DNA of 59,367 nucleotides from Candidatus Poribacteria bacterium. Lineage in GTDB: Bacteria; Poribacteria; WGA-4E; WGA-3G. The stretch lies in NCBI GenBank assembly GCA_003635185.1, contig PYJA01000107.1, positions 1 through 59,367 on the forward strand. Direction: 5' to 3'. The translations under genes were made by a program, and so were the position numbers. Numbering within the stretch: the stretch's first letter is position 1; each line of letters begins with the position of its first letter. Of the stretch, positions 1 through 7,936 are shown in pieces. A model generated the notes under the pieces. That model saw nothing but the letters and a program-made list of their open reading frames with translations. It made no database searches and was not told where the DNA came from.

Positions 1-413
1 TGACATAACAGTCCGAGTGCTCCGAACTGATGACCGAACTGATACTTGGATTGATTACGGGAACGCCTATAGAAACTAAAGTTGCGGAAAAAGTGTACGC
101 CCCATTGTGTTATGCCTGTCTTGATCGCTTTTGTTTCATCATAAATATAAACCCAGATAGGAAACTCTTGTTGGATCCGTTTTATGAGATGGGCAGCGAT
201 AACATCCGCATCCCATTTGCCACGCGATAAGAACTTGGAAAAAGACCAATATCTTGTCTGTGAACAACTGGATTGATAAAGACTTGTGAGGGTGCCACCG
301 CCCCCATTGGCGATGAAACCGAAAATAAATGCTTGGAAAAGCATAAAGTTTTGTTGGTTGAATAAAGGGCGAAAATCTGATATTATTTGTTCTAAGCAGA
401 GAAGAAGGTTCAT
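1..413 (-). CDS. transposase, N-terminal part (cut by window edge)
   Basis: An uninterrupted minus-strand frame of about 137 codons runs from an ATG at 413, preceded by GAAAGGA, to the window edge. The protein has a hydrophobic, Phe-rich start (about 20-45), then a YDETKA segment near residue 100 that looks like the first acidic position of a DDE transposase, then a KYQFGHQFGALGLL stretch. A decayed copy of the last part is found at 38186-38275, so this is a repeated mobile gene. The IS family is not certain; IS4/IS701-like is a guess. The 3' part lies outside the window, so intactness cannot be judged. Confidence 0.6.
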   Translation of the reverse strand, partial: MNLLLCLEQIISDFRPLFNQQNFMLFQAFIFGFIANGGGGTLTSLYQSSCSQTRYWSFSKFLSRGKWDADVIAAHLIKRIQQEFPIWVYIYDETKAIKTGITQWGVHFFRNFSFYRRSRNQSKYQFGHQFGALGLLC

Positions 414-536
414 TTTATTGTCCTTTCAAAAAAAAAATATATTGTTTATCTGAAAGGATACCTGCTTTTCTGCTTTTTGTCTCTAAAAATATTAAAATTG
501 TCCAAACTTTAGTATATTTTATTTCAAGAAAATTTT

Positions 537-604
537 GATGTAGGGTTATTTAGTTTTTGGTTTTTCGGACAAATTTTTAACACCTGCTATATATCCCAGG
601 CGGC
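537..604. repeat. dispersed repeat, copy 1 of 2
   Basis: About 60 bases beginning TAGGGTTATTTAG and ending CACCTGCTATATA are nearly repeated in the same orientation at 25573-25630, with only a few substitutions. Neither copy is coding. In both cases a TCCT-loop hairpin of the dispersed family lies downstream. Confidence 0.6.
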
Positions 605-659
605 AGGTGCGGTTTCCTAACCGCACTTTGTAGCACAAACTAAAAGTTTGTGCTACAAA
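604..659. repeat. two adjacent hairpin repeats downstream of dnaJ
   Basis: The first hairpin is GTGCGGTT-TCCT-AACCGCAC (about 608-627). The second is a perfect 15-bp stem TTTGTAGCACAAACT with loop AAA (627-659). Both belong to families with further copies in this window. They lie just past the dnaJ stop, so they may help end the transcript, but no T-tract follows on the minus strand. Confidence 0.7.
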
Positions 660-711
660 AGATTGTTCGGACTGAACTCACATTGTTTTCAACTGCCTGG
701 CACCAAGACTT

Positions 712-1827
712 TTACTTTTTGTCGTCATCGTCGTGCTGAAATAGTTTATCCCAAAATCCCTTGTGTTCAGATTCCACTGATTCATCTCGAAGTTCAGCGA
801 AGTGTTCTAAAAGTTTACGCTGTTGTTCATTAAGATTTGTGGGTGTTTCAATTCCGACTTGCACAATGAGGTCCCCGTAGCTTGAGCTTCTATACTTCGG
901 CATGCCTTTACCGTGTATACGTACCTGATCCCCGTACTGCGTACCAGCGGGAATATTCAATTTTTGAGGACCATCAAGACTATTAATTTCTATTGTGCTG
1001 CCGAGAGATGCTTGGACGAAGGAAATTTTAGCGGCGGTAATTAGATCATTACCGTCACGACTAAACCGCTCATGTGGTCTAATCTGAATAACAACGAGGA
1101 GATCACCGGAGGGTGCGTCTTGTGCGCCTACATCCCCTTGACCGCGTAATCGGTATTCAAAACCGTTATGTACGCCTTTATCAATTTTCAGTTTTAGCTC
1201 ACGTTTTGCCCTAATTCGTCCGTGTCCACTACAATTTCGGCATGGGTTTTGGACAATTTCTCCTGCACCTCGGCAGCGTGGACACGGGCGGGACATAGTG
1301 AAAAACCCTTGGGATTGTGTCACCTGTCCCCGTCCATAGCACTGTGGGCAAGTTTCAACAGTTGTGCCTCTTTCTGCTCCACTTCCATTACATGCTGGGC
1401 AGGATTCAATGCGGGGCACTTCAATTGTTGTTTCTTTACCGTTAAAAGCATCTTCAAGTGAGATTTCAAGGGGAAATTGTAGGGTGCGTCCTTGCTTAGG
1501 TCTACGTTGTGTTCTGCCAAATCCACCGAAAACGTCTCCAAAGACTTCATTAACAATATTATCAAGGTCAATACCAAAACCAAATCCGCTTGCTGTGCCT
1601 TCAAGTCCGGCATGCCCAAATTGGTCATACCGCTGTCGCTTTTCAGGTGTCCGCAACACATCGTAAGCCTCGGTTGCTTCCTTAAATTTATCTTCAGCTT
1701 CTTTATCATCTGGATTTTTATCTGGATGATATTTGATCGCTAATTTTCGGTAAGCTTTTTTAATTTCCTCTGCATCAGCATCACGACTGACATCAAGAAT
1801 TTCATAATAATCGCGTTTTTGAACCAT
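712..1827 (-). CDS. dnaJ: chaperone DnaJ
   Basis: Hsp40 co-chaperone that stimulates DnaK ATPase activity and binds unfolded proteins in the cytoplasm. The J domain (1-70) has HPD at 34-36. A Gly/Phe-rich segment follows (about 75-105). Four zinc-binding repeats lie at 143-203 ([32 protein letters not shown]), then the C-terminal substrate-binding domains. Length 371 is normal. The ATG at 1827 follows GTAGGTAGGA. The tail is unusually acidic (DDDDKK). It lies 35 bp downstream of grpE in the same direction, so the two probably form a heat-shock operon. dnaK and hrcA are not in this window. Confidence 0.97.
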   Translation of the reverse strand: MVQKRDYYEILDVSRDADAEEIKKAYRKLAIKYHPDKNPDDKEAEDKFKEATEAYDVLRTPEKRQRYDQFGHAGLEGTASGFGFGIDLDNIVNEVFGDVFGGFGRTQRRPKQGRTLQFPLEISLEDAFNGKETTIEVPRIESCPACNGSGAERGTTVETCPQCYGRGQVTQSQGFFTMSRPCPRCRGAGEIVQNPCRNCSGHGRIRAKRELKLKIDKGVHNGFEYRLRGQGDVGAQDAPSGDLLVVIQIRPHERFSRDGNDLITAAKISFVQASLGSTIEINSLDGPQKLNIPAGTQYGDQVRIHGKGMPKYRSSSYGDLIVQVGIETPTNLNEQQRKLLEHFAELRDESVESEHKGFWDKLFQHDDDDKK

Positions 1828-1862
1828 GTTTTTTCCTACCTACACTGCAGTTATAATTCTAC

Positions 1863-2600
1863 TTATTCTTCTGTAGCGTCTTCAGTTCCTTGTTCCTTTC
1901 TATCCTCAGAAGGAGGCTGCTTTTCAGATTTTCCTTTAGAAACCACGACTTGTGCGGCACGAAGCACTTGATCATGCAATTGGTAACCGCATCTGAATTC
2001 TTCTATCACGTTTCCCTCTGAAACTTCATCGGAGTCCGTAGCAAAGACAGCTTCGTGCCGGTTGGGATCGAACGGTTCGCCAGCTGCCGCTTCAATTGGT
2101 ATAAGTCCGTGTCCTTTCAGAACATCTAAGAGCTGCTTATGCACCAATTGTACCCCTTCGCTGAAATTTGAGAGGTCTGATGCGGTCTCGCTCGATTCTA
2201 CTTTTCCATCAACACTTTTAATTGCTGCTGCAAGACTATCCAGAACTGGAATCAGTCCATCCATAATGTTTTTATTAGCGAATTTAAGTTGTTTCTGTGC
2301 TTCGGTTTCCGCCCGTCTTTTTGAATTTTCAGCTTCAGCAGCGGTGCGCAGCAAACGTTCTCGTTCTGCTTCATATTGTTCACGTTCAGCTTCGGCAACT
2401 GCTTCAAGTTGTTTTTTAAAGTCTTCTTTGAGTGCCTCAAGTTCTGCCTCAACGGTTTCTATTGTACGTTCCTCTGTCTCCGCCTCCATTTCATCAGATG
2501 CATCCGTTTCTACTTCAGATTCATCAATGAGAAAATCTGGTTTTTTTATGTTCTCTTTTTCTGTCTCTATTTCTATCACTACCTCATTATTTTCAGGCAT
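1863..2600 (-). CDS. grpE: nucleotide exchange factor GrpE
   Basis: GrpE releases ADP from DnaK. The protein has a very acidic Glu-rich N-terminus (1-65), a long coiled coil (about 55-120) and the C-terminal beta domain around the GEPFDPNRHEAV motif, which is diagnostic. At 245 residues it is longer than the usual ~200 because of the acidic N-terminal region and a Lys/Glu tail. The ATG at 2600 has AGGGAGGT upstream. It is directly followed by dnaJ. Confidence 0.95.
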   Translation of the reverse strand: MPENNEVVIEIETEKENIKKPDFLIDESEVETDASDEMEAETEERTIETVEAELEALKEDFKKQLEAVAEAEREQYEAERERLLRTAAEAENSKRRAETEAQKQLKFANKNIMDGLIPVLDSLAAAIKSVDGKVESSETASDLSNFSEGVQLVHKQLLDVLKGHGLIPIEAAAGEPFDPNRHEAVFATDSDEVSEGNVIEEFRCGYQLHDQVLRAAQVVVSKGKSEKQPPSEDRKEQGTEDATEE

Positions 2601-2711
2601 TCAGAATTACCTCCCTTTTTAAGTGAAATCCTTGTTAAAGTACGTATTTATAATAACTTGTGTTAGTTGACTATTTGTTTGCATTCTTTTCACACATATT
2701 GAACTTCATGT

Positions 2712-2793
2712 TATAAACATATCGTCCCTACGGGACTAAAGATAGGGTCCTCAACGTTTTTCTATAAACATATCGTCCCTACGGGACTAAAGA
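2712..2793. repeat. pair of identical 31-nt direct repeats upstream of grpE
   Basis: The same 31 nt occurs at 2712-2742 and 2763-2793 with 20 nt between. Each copy contains the near-palindrome GTCCCTACGGGAC. The pair lies in the 284-bp gap upstream of grpE. A degenerate copy in inverted orientation is at about 25670-25695. It looks like a REP-type element rather than a regulatory site; no other feature was found in this gap. Confidence 0.75.
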
Positions 2794-2884
2794 AAGAATC
2801 AACTCATGATAAAACTAACAGAACACCAGATAATTGTGAAACAATATTGGACAAATAGTTATTTATAGGAAAATTTTGTTATAT

Positions 2885-3640
2885 CTATCCGTGAATAGCC
2901 TCTGCAAACTCTTTCATCAACGCAAAGGATCCACTACTCTTTTCAAGGACGTTCCCTGTGACGATAAAATCAGCGCCGGCATTAACTTTCTCTGCTGCGA
3001 TTGCTGGTGTTCGGATACCGCCACCAACAATCAGTGGAATTTCAATTTGAGCTTTTACAGCCGAAATCATATCATTTGGCACGGGAAGTTCAGCACCGCT
3101 GCCGGCTTCTAAATAGACCATTTGCATGCCGAGATATTGTGCAGCCAATGCGTGTGGACCTGCTATATCATGTTTTTCACGGGGAATAGGTACCGTGCCG
3201 CTCATAAATTCAACGGCAGTTCGGTTGCCTCCTTCAATGAGCATATAGCCGGTAGGAATGGGTTCGAGGGCATACCGTTGGATCCACGGCGCTGCTTTGA
3301 CCTGTTCACCAATTAGGTAGTTTGGATTTCGTCCGCTGATTAAACTCATATAGAGAATTGCGTCTGCGTGTGGTGTGAGGTGCATCGAATCGCCGGGAAA
3401 AAGAATAATAGGAAGTGCGGTTTCTTCTTTCAAGGTTGCCGCAATCGGATGCAGATCAGTAGTCAATAAACTGCCGCCAAGCAAAATAGCATCTGCCCCT
3501 GCCCGCTCAATTTCACGGGAAAGTTTAGCGCACCTATCAACCTCACACCCTTCGGGATCAATCAGAACCAGATAACCGGCATTCTGTTTTTTGAGGACCT
3601 CATGTAAATATTTTAGAATACAACTTGATGCCAAATGCAA
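2885..3640 (-). CDS. geranylgeranylglyceryl phosphate synthase family protein
   Basis: TIM-barrel prenyltransferase expected to join a polyprenyl diphosphate to sn-glycerol-1-phosphate by an ether bond, the first committed step of archaeal-type lipids. Family motifs are LIDPEG (about 27-32), GGSLLTTD, LFPGD, YLEAGSGAELP, IVGGGIRTP and VTGNVLE, the last being the phosphate-binding end of the barrel. The length (251) fits the family. Bacterial PcrB (heptaprenylglyceryl phosphate synthase) is the alternative; chain length cannot be read here. No ATG is available: the frame opens with TTG at 3640 or 3634, with AAGGAA upstream better placed for 3634. A DGGGP-synthase-like UbiA gene lies two genes upstream. 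Confidence 0.87.
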   Translation of the reverse strand: MHLASSCILKYLHEVLKKQNAGYLVLIDPEGCEVDRCAKLSREIERAGADAILLGGSLLTTDLHPIAATLKEETALPIILFPGDSMHLTPHADAILYMSLISGRNPNYLIGEQVKAAPWIQRYALEPIPTGYMLIEGGNRTAVEFMSGTVPIPREKHDIAGPHALAAQYLGMQMVYLEAGSGAELPVPNDMISAVKAQIEIPLIVGGGIRTPAIAAEKVNAGADFIVTGNVLEKSSGSFALMKEFAEAIHG

Positions 3641-3721
3641 CGTTCCTTAGATATCTATCGTCTATAATTTTTTTACTTGTCTATGGTTTTCTATAAACTA
3701 AACAATTTTACCACTTTCTAA

Positions 3722-4966
3722 TCAATTTGTCAAATTGAAGTCATGATTACTGATTTTTTGCCGACTTAATTCATAAAGCAGAACACCTGCTGCGACACCA
3801 ACGTTTAAGGAGGACTGTCCGGATGCCATAGGAATACGGACTAATTCTGTGCAGGATTCGCGTGTTTCGGCTAACAAACCGCTGTTTTCGTTGCCGACAA
3901 CAATTGCAGTCGGAGAAGTATATTTCATCGCATATAGATCGTTTTCTGCTCTCGCTGTAGCACCAATAACTTGCCAGCCTGATGTTTTAAGTTGTTTAAT
4001 CGCTGAATTAGTGTCAGGAACATGGAACATCGGCAATCGCCCAACAGCACCGCGTGAAGCACGAATACAGTTTTTATGAAAAGGGCTTGCGCCATCACCA
4101 CTGAGTAAAACAGCGGGGACACCTGCTGCATCAGCTGTGCGCAATGTCATGCCCAAGTTATCGGGGTTACCAACATTTTCAGCAATAAGCAAAGTGCAGT
4201 TTTTGCTAAAGTGAAAATTCATCTGTCCTGACTCAGATAAAAAGGATGGATAGTTGAGATGCACTGCAGCGATTATTGAAGGTACAGGACGTGTCGTAGT
4301 AATTGACCCCATGACACCATCATTAACCAAATAGCAAGATAGATTTTCCTGAATCGCTTGATTTAGGAAGTCTTTTTCATCAGATGTTGAAACAAAGTTT
4401 TGAGTATAGAGAATTGTTTCAATAGGTAGTCCGTCTGTAACAGCACGTTGGACCATCATTTCCCCTTCAACAACAAATTGTGAATATTCAAGTTTTCCTT
4501 TTAAAGATGTTAATTTACGGATATGTGCTGCGATTACATCTTTTCTTTTAGAGACAGTCCGTTGTTCTGCTTTTGCATGGCTTCCTCGTTTTATTCCGTG
4601 ATAATACCTCCCCAAATCAGTTTGAACAAAGTCCCCTTCAAATATACCTTTAATTCTTTCTTCTATCCATTTTTCTGCAATGCGAAATATTCCCACATTT
4701 CGCCTTGGAAAGGCAAGCAGTAGCTCTCTTAAACTCCGTTCAGTTGTGGCAGTTAGAAAAACTCTGTAGTCGGCATCTAATGAACCCTCTGGTGTCATAA
4801 GCATGGCACCATCTATATTTAGCCACCCAGAGGTAAAGACTTGATAGGCAGGATTCCATTCACCTGTCTTGGAATAAGAATGATATGCTTGTTTAAAATG
4901 AAGTACTTCTTCAGCTTTCGGGTCAACTTTTTCCAAGAATGCAATCAACTCGTCGTAGTTTTCCAA
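3722..4966 (-). CDS. SpoU/TrmH family RNA 2'-O-methyltransferase with extra N-terminal domain
   Basis: The C-terminal 270 residues are a SpoU-type enzyme: an SpoU substrate-binding region (about 140-240), then knot motifs NVGNPDNLGMTLRTADAAG (264-282), VVGNENSGL (356-364) and IPMASGQSSLNVGVAAG (378-394). It should methylate a ribose 2'-OH in rRNA or tRNA with S-adenosylmethionine. Residues 1-140 are an additional domain (RVFLTATTERSL, FPRRNVGIFRIAEKWIEE) that I do not recognise, making the protein (414) much longer than the usual 240-280. The frame opens with TTG at 4966 near AAAGG; no better ATG is present, so the exact start is uncertain. Confidence 0.88.
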   Translation of the reverse strand: MENYDELIAFLEKVDPKAEEVLHFKQAYHSYSKTGEWNPAYQVFTSGWLNIDGAMLMTPEGSLDADYRVFLTATTERSLRELLLAFPRRNVGIFRIAEKWIEERIKGIFEGDFVQTDLGRYYHGIKRGSHAKAEQRTVSKRKDVIAAHIRKLTSLKGKLEYSQFVVEGEMMVQRAVTDGLPIETILYTQNFVSTSDEKDFLNQAIQENLSCYLVNDGVMGSITTTRPVPSIIAAVHLNYPSFLSESGQMNFHFSKNCTLLIAENVGNPDNLGMTLRTADAAGVPAVLLSGDGASPFHKNCIRASRGAVGRLPMFHVPDTNSAIKQLKTSGWQVIGATARAENDLYAMKYTSPTAIVVGNENSGLLAETRESCTELVRIPMASGQSSLNVGVAAGVLLYELSRQKISNHDFNLTN

Positions 4967-5004
4967 TGCCTTTATTTAGACGGATTCTCATCACCGCCCC
5001 TCCG

Positions 5005-5859
5005 TTACCTTTGCAGAAGCGTTCCGAGATAGATTGCCCCTAATCCCACGAATATATCCCACTTCATCCAACGTTGGATAAAGGTGCAGCTTGCTTTAGA
5101 AAAATCTTTGCTGAGTTGAATACTAAAACCAATTAGTACAAGGTCGACTCCTATTACAATAGCAACCAAGTAATGCCAACTATACCATCCGAATAGATAT
5201 GGCATCGGACTGAATACGATAACCGATACCATGAAACTCAGCGCCATTATCACTGCAAGCCGTGGATTGAGAATTGCGAGTGTCTTGACATTGTTTTTTA
5301 TATCCCCTTCCGTATCCTCAAGGTCTTTGATGATTTCCCTTGCAGTTGTGAACAGGAAAGCAAAAATTGCGGGGATAAGAGTGCCTCGGACTGAACCGAT
5401 TGCGATGCCGCCAGAAATAAAAGTTAAACTGGTCAAACTGCTAACAACTATATTTCCAATGAATGGGGTGCGTTTTAGCCAGATAGCATAACTTACAAGC
5501 AGTGCTGAAACAAGAACCGCAATGCCCACAGCGAACACATTGATTAATGTGCCAAGTCCAATGCCGATTGCTATTAGAATTATTGAGAAAATTAATGCGT
5601 TTTGCCGTTGAATACGTCCGGAAGGAAGTGGGCGCTGCGGTTTGTTGACCTTGTCAATGTTATAGTCGCAATAGTCATTGATAGCGTTCCCTGCAGAAAG
5701 TAAAAGGAGGGCAGCAACAGAAACATATATCATTTTCACGTCAGTGAAAAAGTGCAATGATTTACCGCTCGCGAACATGCCACCTAACCACGCTGAAATG
5801 AAAGCAATGATTCCATTAAGTGGGCGGGCAAGTTCAACATAAGCTAATAACGTTTTCAT
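5005..5859 (-). CDS. UbiA family prenyltransferase, probable digeranylgeranylglyceryl phosphate synthase
   Basis: Polytopic membrane enzyme with about eight or nine helices. The first Asp-rich motif is NAINDYCDYNID followed by KPQRPLPSG (about 58-81), and the second is DLEDTEGD (about 180). The NxND-YDxxxD-N-P-RPLPSG form is typical of the archaeal DGGGP synthase branch, which adds the second prenyl chain to GGGP. Other UbiA enzymes (chlorophyll, menaquinone, 4-HB) remain possible, but the GGGP-synthase-like gene two genes downstream supports this reading. ATG at 5859 chosen; an in-frame TTG two codons earlier is less likely. Confidence 0.85.
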   Translation of the reverse strand: MKTLLAYVELARPLNGIIAFISAWLGGMFASGKSLHFFTDVKMIYVSVAALLLLSAGNAINDYCDYNIDKVNKPQRPLPSGRIQRQNALIFSIILIAIGIGLGTLINVFAVGIAVLVSALLVSYAIWLKRTPFIGNIVVSSLTSLTFISGGIAIGSVRGTLIPAIFAFLFTTAREIIKDLEDTEGDIKNNVKTLAILNPRLAVIMALSFMVSVIVFSPMPYLFGWYSWHYLVAIVIGVDLVLIGFSIQLSKDFSKASCTFIQRWMKWDIFVGLGAIYLGTLLQR

Positions 5860-5955
5860 TGTCAATCCGGTATTTTTACTTAAGGTATAAAATGGGTAAG
5901 AAAATCGTAAGTTTTTCGTGTAATGAGGGCAGGATTAAATCAGAGTTCACTATGA

Positions 5956-7002
5956 TTAGTCTTCCAGTTTTTGCAGCTTCGCTTCTAATTCCGCAACACG
6001 TTTTTGTAGTTCGGAAAACTCTTGGAGCAGATCGGGTAATTTTCGGGTAGAGGCTTGAAGTCGCAATTCCTGTTTATGAGGGCGTGCAGGAAATCCAGAG
6101 AGTTGGCTTCCGGGAGGAACATCCTTTGTCACAGCAGATTTAGCGTAGAGCACAGTGTTTTCGCCAAGTGTGAGATGCCCAACCACCCCGGATTGTCCAG
6201 CAATGTTTACTCGATCCCCCAGAGTAGTGCTCCCAGCAATACCGGATTGTGCTGCCAAACAACAATCTTTACCAAGAACTACATTGTGTGCGATTTGAAC
6301 GAGGTTATCAAGCTTGGTGCCGCTTTTGATAAGCGTTTCAGAGAGTGTTGCTCTATCAATTGTGGTATTAGCACCAATTTCAACATCATCTTCAATAACG
6401 ACTGTACCGATTTGTGGGATTTTGTATGGGCTATGACTGGTAGGATCGGGCGTAAAGCCGAAGCCATCGCTTCCGATAACGGCACCGCAGTGAATAATTA
6501 CACGATCCCCAATAGTCACGTTTTCACGGATACTAACGTGAGAGTAGATAAGCCCATCATTACCAATTTTACTACCAGGCCCGATATATACAAGGGGCAT
6601 AATAACCGTGTTATTACCTATTTCAACATTATCTCCGATGACGCAGTGTGCTTGAATTGTGACTTGTTTTCCGAGTTTTACGTTGTCCCCTATAATCGCT
6701 GTTTCATGGATGCCGGATTGTGTCTGTTGTCCGTTATCCCAAGCGAATAATTCTAAAACCTTGACAAATCCCCAATAAGGATTTTCAACACAAATAGTCG
6801 GTTTTCCATTTCCAGACACACCGCGCCCAATGATAATTGCAGATGCTTGTGTTGTGGCTATAGCCCCAAGATATTTCGAATTGGCGACAAAGGTGATCTG
6901 GCTTGGTTCGGCCTCTTTAATACCAGAAACGCCTGTAATTTCTATTTCACCATCACCGGTAAGCTCACCACCTAAGTGCTCACAAATATCCTTGAGTTTC
7001 AT
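5956..7002 (-). CDS. lpxD: UDP-3-O-acylglucosamine N-acyltransferase LpxD
   Basis: Third step of lipid A synthesis: transfer of a 3-hydroxyacyl chain from ACP to UDP-3-O-acyl-glucosamine. The N-terminal LpxD uridine-binding domain (about 1-100) precedes a long left-handed hexapeptide-repeat helix (IGDNVKLG, IGNNTVIM, IGDRVIIH and similar) with the catalytic His in VQIAHNVVLG. A C-terminal helix ends in a coiled coil (LQKRVAELEAKLQKLE). Of three clustered ATGs, 7002 has GAGGAG seven bases upstream and is preferred. The gene follows ompH and bamA, a classic envelope cluster. Confidence 0.95.
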   Translation of the reverse strand: MKLKDICEHLGGELTGDGEIEITGVSGIKEAEPSQITFVANSKYLGAIATTQASAIIIGRGVSGNGKPTICVENPYWGFVKVLELFAWDNGQQTQSGIHETAIIGDNVKLGKQVTIQAHCVIGDNVEIGNNTVIMPLVYIGPGSKIGNDGLIYSHVSIRENVTIGDRVIIHCGAVIGSDGFGFTPDPTSHSPYKIPQIGTVVIEDDVEIGANTTIDRATLSETLIKSGTKLDNLVQIAHNVVLGKDCCLAAQSGIAGSTTLGDRVNIAGQSGVVGHLTLGENTVLYAKSAVTKDVPPGSQLSGFPARPHKQELRLQASTRKLPDLLQEFSELQKRVAELEAKLQKLED

Positions 7003-7094
7003 ACGCATACTCCTCATTAAGGCGAGTCACAGGACAACTAAATCCGAGAATTGGTTTTAAGCTATAATCTAATGCCTTTTTGGCATGAATAGGA

Positions 7095-7670
7095 TTATTT
7101 TGCATCCTCGGTTGAAGACTGTGGTTTTTCGGCATCTTCTTTTTTGGGTTCGGTCTTTTCGGCACCAGCGTTAATCAATTTAATTAGTTTATCGGTTAAA
7201 TCGTATTTCTCATTAAAATACAGCGCCGCTTGTTTGTTAATAATAAGATCATAATTTTCTGCCTTGCCAACTTTAATGATAAGTTCTTCAAGTTCCTTTA
7301 AAATTGGTGTCAACAGTTCTTGTCTCTTTTCCGAGAGAACTTGCCCGCCTCGTTCAAACTCTTGTTGATATTCTATCTGTTTTTGTTGAATTTTACTTTC
7401 AGATTCTTTAATTTGTTCTTCAGACTCAAAAAGTTCGGCTTTCTCTCTTCTCTCTTGCAGCGTTCTGATTTCTTCGCCGAAAGCATCAAGTTTTTCTTTT
7501 AATCTTTGCTCAGCATTTTTAAGAATCTTGTCAGCTTCAATTGCTTTTTGGTAGTTCAGCAAAACGCGGTTGGCATCAACAATACCAAATTTGAAAGTTT
7601 CTGTACCGATACTGCCCACCATTAAGCCGAACAGCGCTATTGAAAATATAACTAAAACCAGTTTTTTCAT
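7095..7670 (-). CDS. OmpH/Skp-like periplasmic chaperone
   Basis: Small periplasmic chaperone that holds unfolded outer-membrane proteins. A signal peptide (MKKLVLVIFSIALFGLMVG) is followed by FGIVDANRVLLNYQKA, the conserved start of the Skp/OmpH family, then a long Glu/Lys/Gln-rich coiled coil (about 40-115) and a short beta region. An extra Lys/Glu-rich tail (about 170-191) is unusual. The ATG at 7670 has AAAGGA upstream; an in-frame earlier ATG would break the signal peptide. It sits between bamA and lpxD, the usual place. Confidence 0.9.
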   Translation of the reverse strand: MKKLVLVIFSIALFGLMVGSIGTETFKFGIVDANRVLLNYQKAIEADKILKNAEQRLKEKLDAFGEEIRTLQERREKAELFESEEQIKESESKIQQKQIEYQQEFERGGQVLSEKRQELLTPILKELEELIIKVGKAENYDLIINKQAALYFNEKYDLTDKLIKLINAGAEKTEPKKEDAEKPQSSTEDAK

Positions 7671-7859
7671 AATTAATCCTTTTCGGGCAGAACAAAATAA
7701 TATCTGATTCATGTTGCCCAGCCATTGAAATAATCAGATCATTTGTATTTAAAAAACAATTTCTGATTAGTACTAACCCAAGTTGCTACCTATAAGTTTT
7801 TAGACTTGGAAACACCGTCTTTAATGAAAAAAATGCTGATAATTTGCCAATATTTGTCC

Positions 7860-7908
7860 CGCAAACTGTCAGTTTGCGCACTTGCAGGCACAATCTAACA
7901 GATTGTGC
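7860..7908. repeat. two hairpin repeats between ompH and bamA
   Basis: Two perfect small hairpins: CGCAAACT-GTC-AGTTTGCG (7860-7878) and GCACAATCT-AAC-AGATTGTGC (7888-7908). They belong to the same family as 627-659, but with paired base changes in the stems. They lie in the 266-bp gap after the bamA stop. No T-tract follows, so a terminator role is not clear. Confidence 0.7.
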
Positions 7909-7936
7909 TACAAGATGACAACTTAGGTTAGTACTA

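Noticed and set aside
2062..2622. 186-codon plus-strand frame opposite grpE
   Set aside because: Ser-rich low-complexity translation that is the antisense of a Glu/Ala-rich coiled coil; grpE itself is certain.
2712..2793. Two repeats with a short spacer, like a mini CRISPR
   Set aside because: Only two copies, the 20-base spacer is too short, no cas genes, and a degenerate copy occurs elsewhere. A dispersed repeat explains it.
6055..6750. 231-codon plus-strand frame opposite lpxD
   Set aside because: Cys/Asn-rich shadow of the hexapeptide repeats, no RBS, no recognisable domain.
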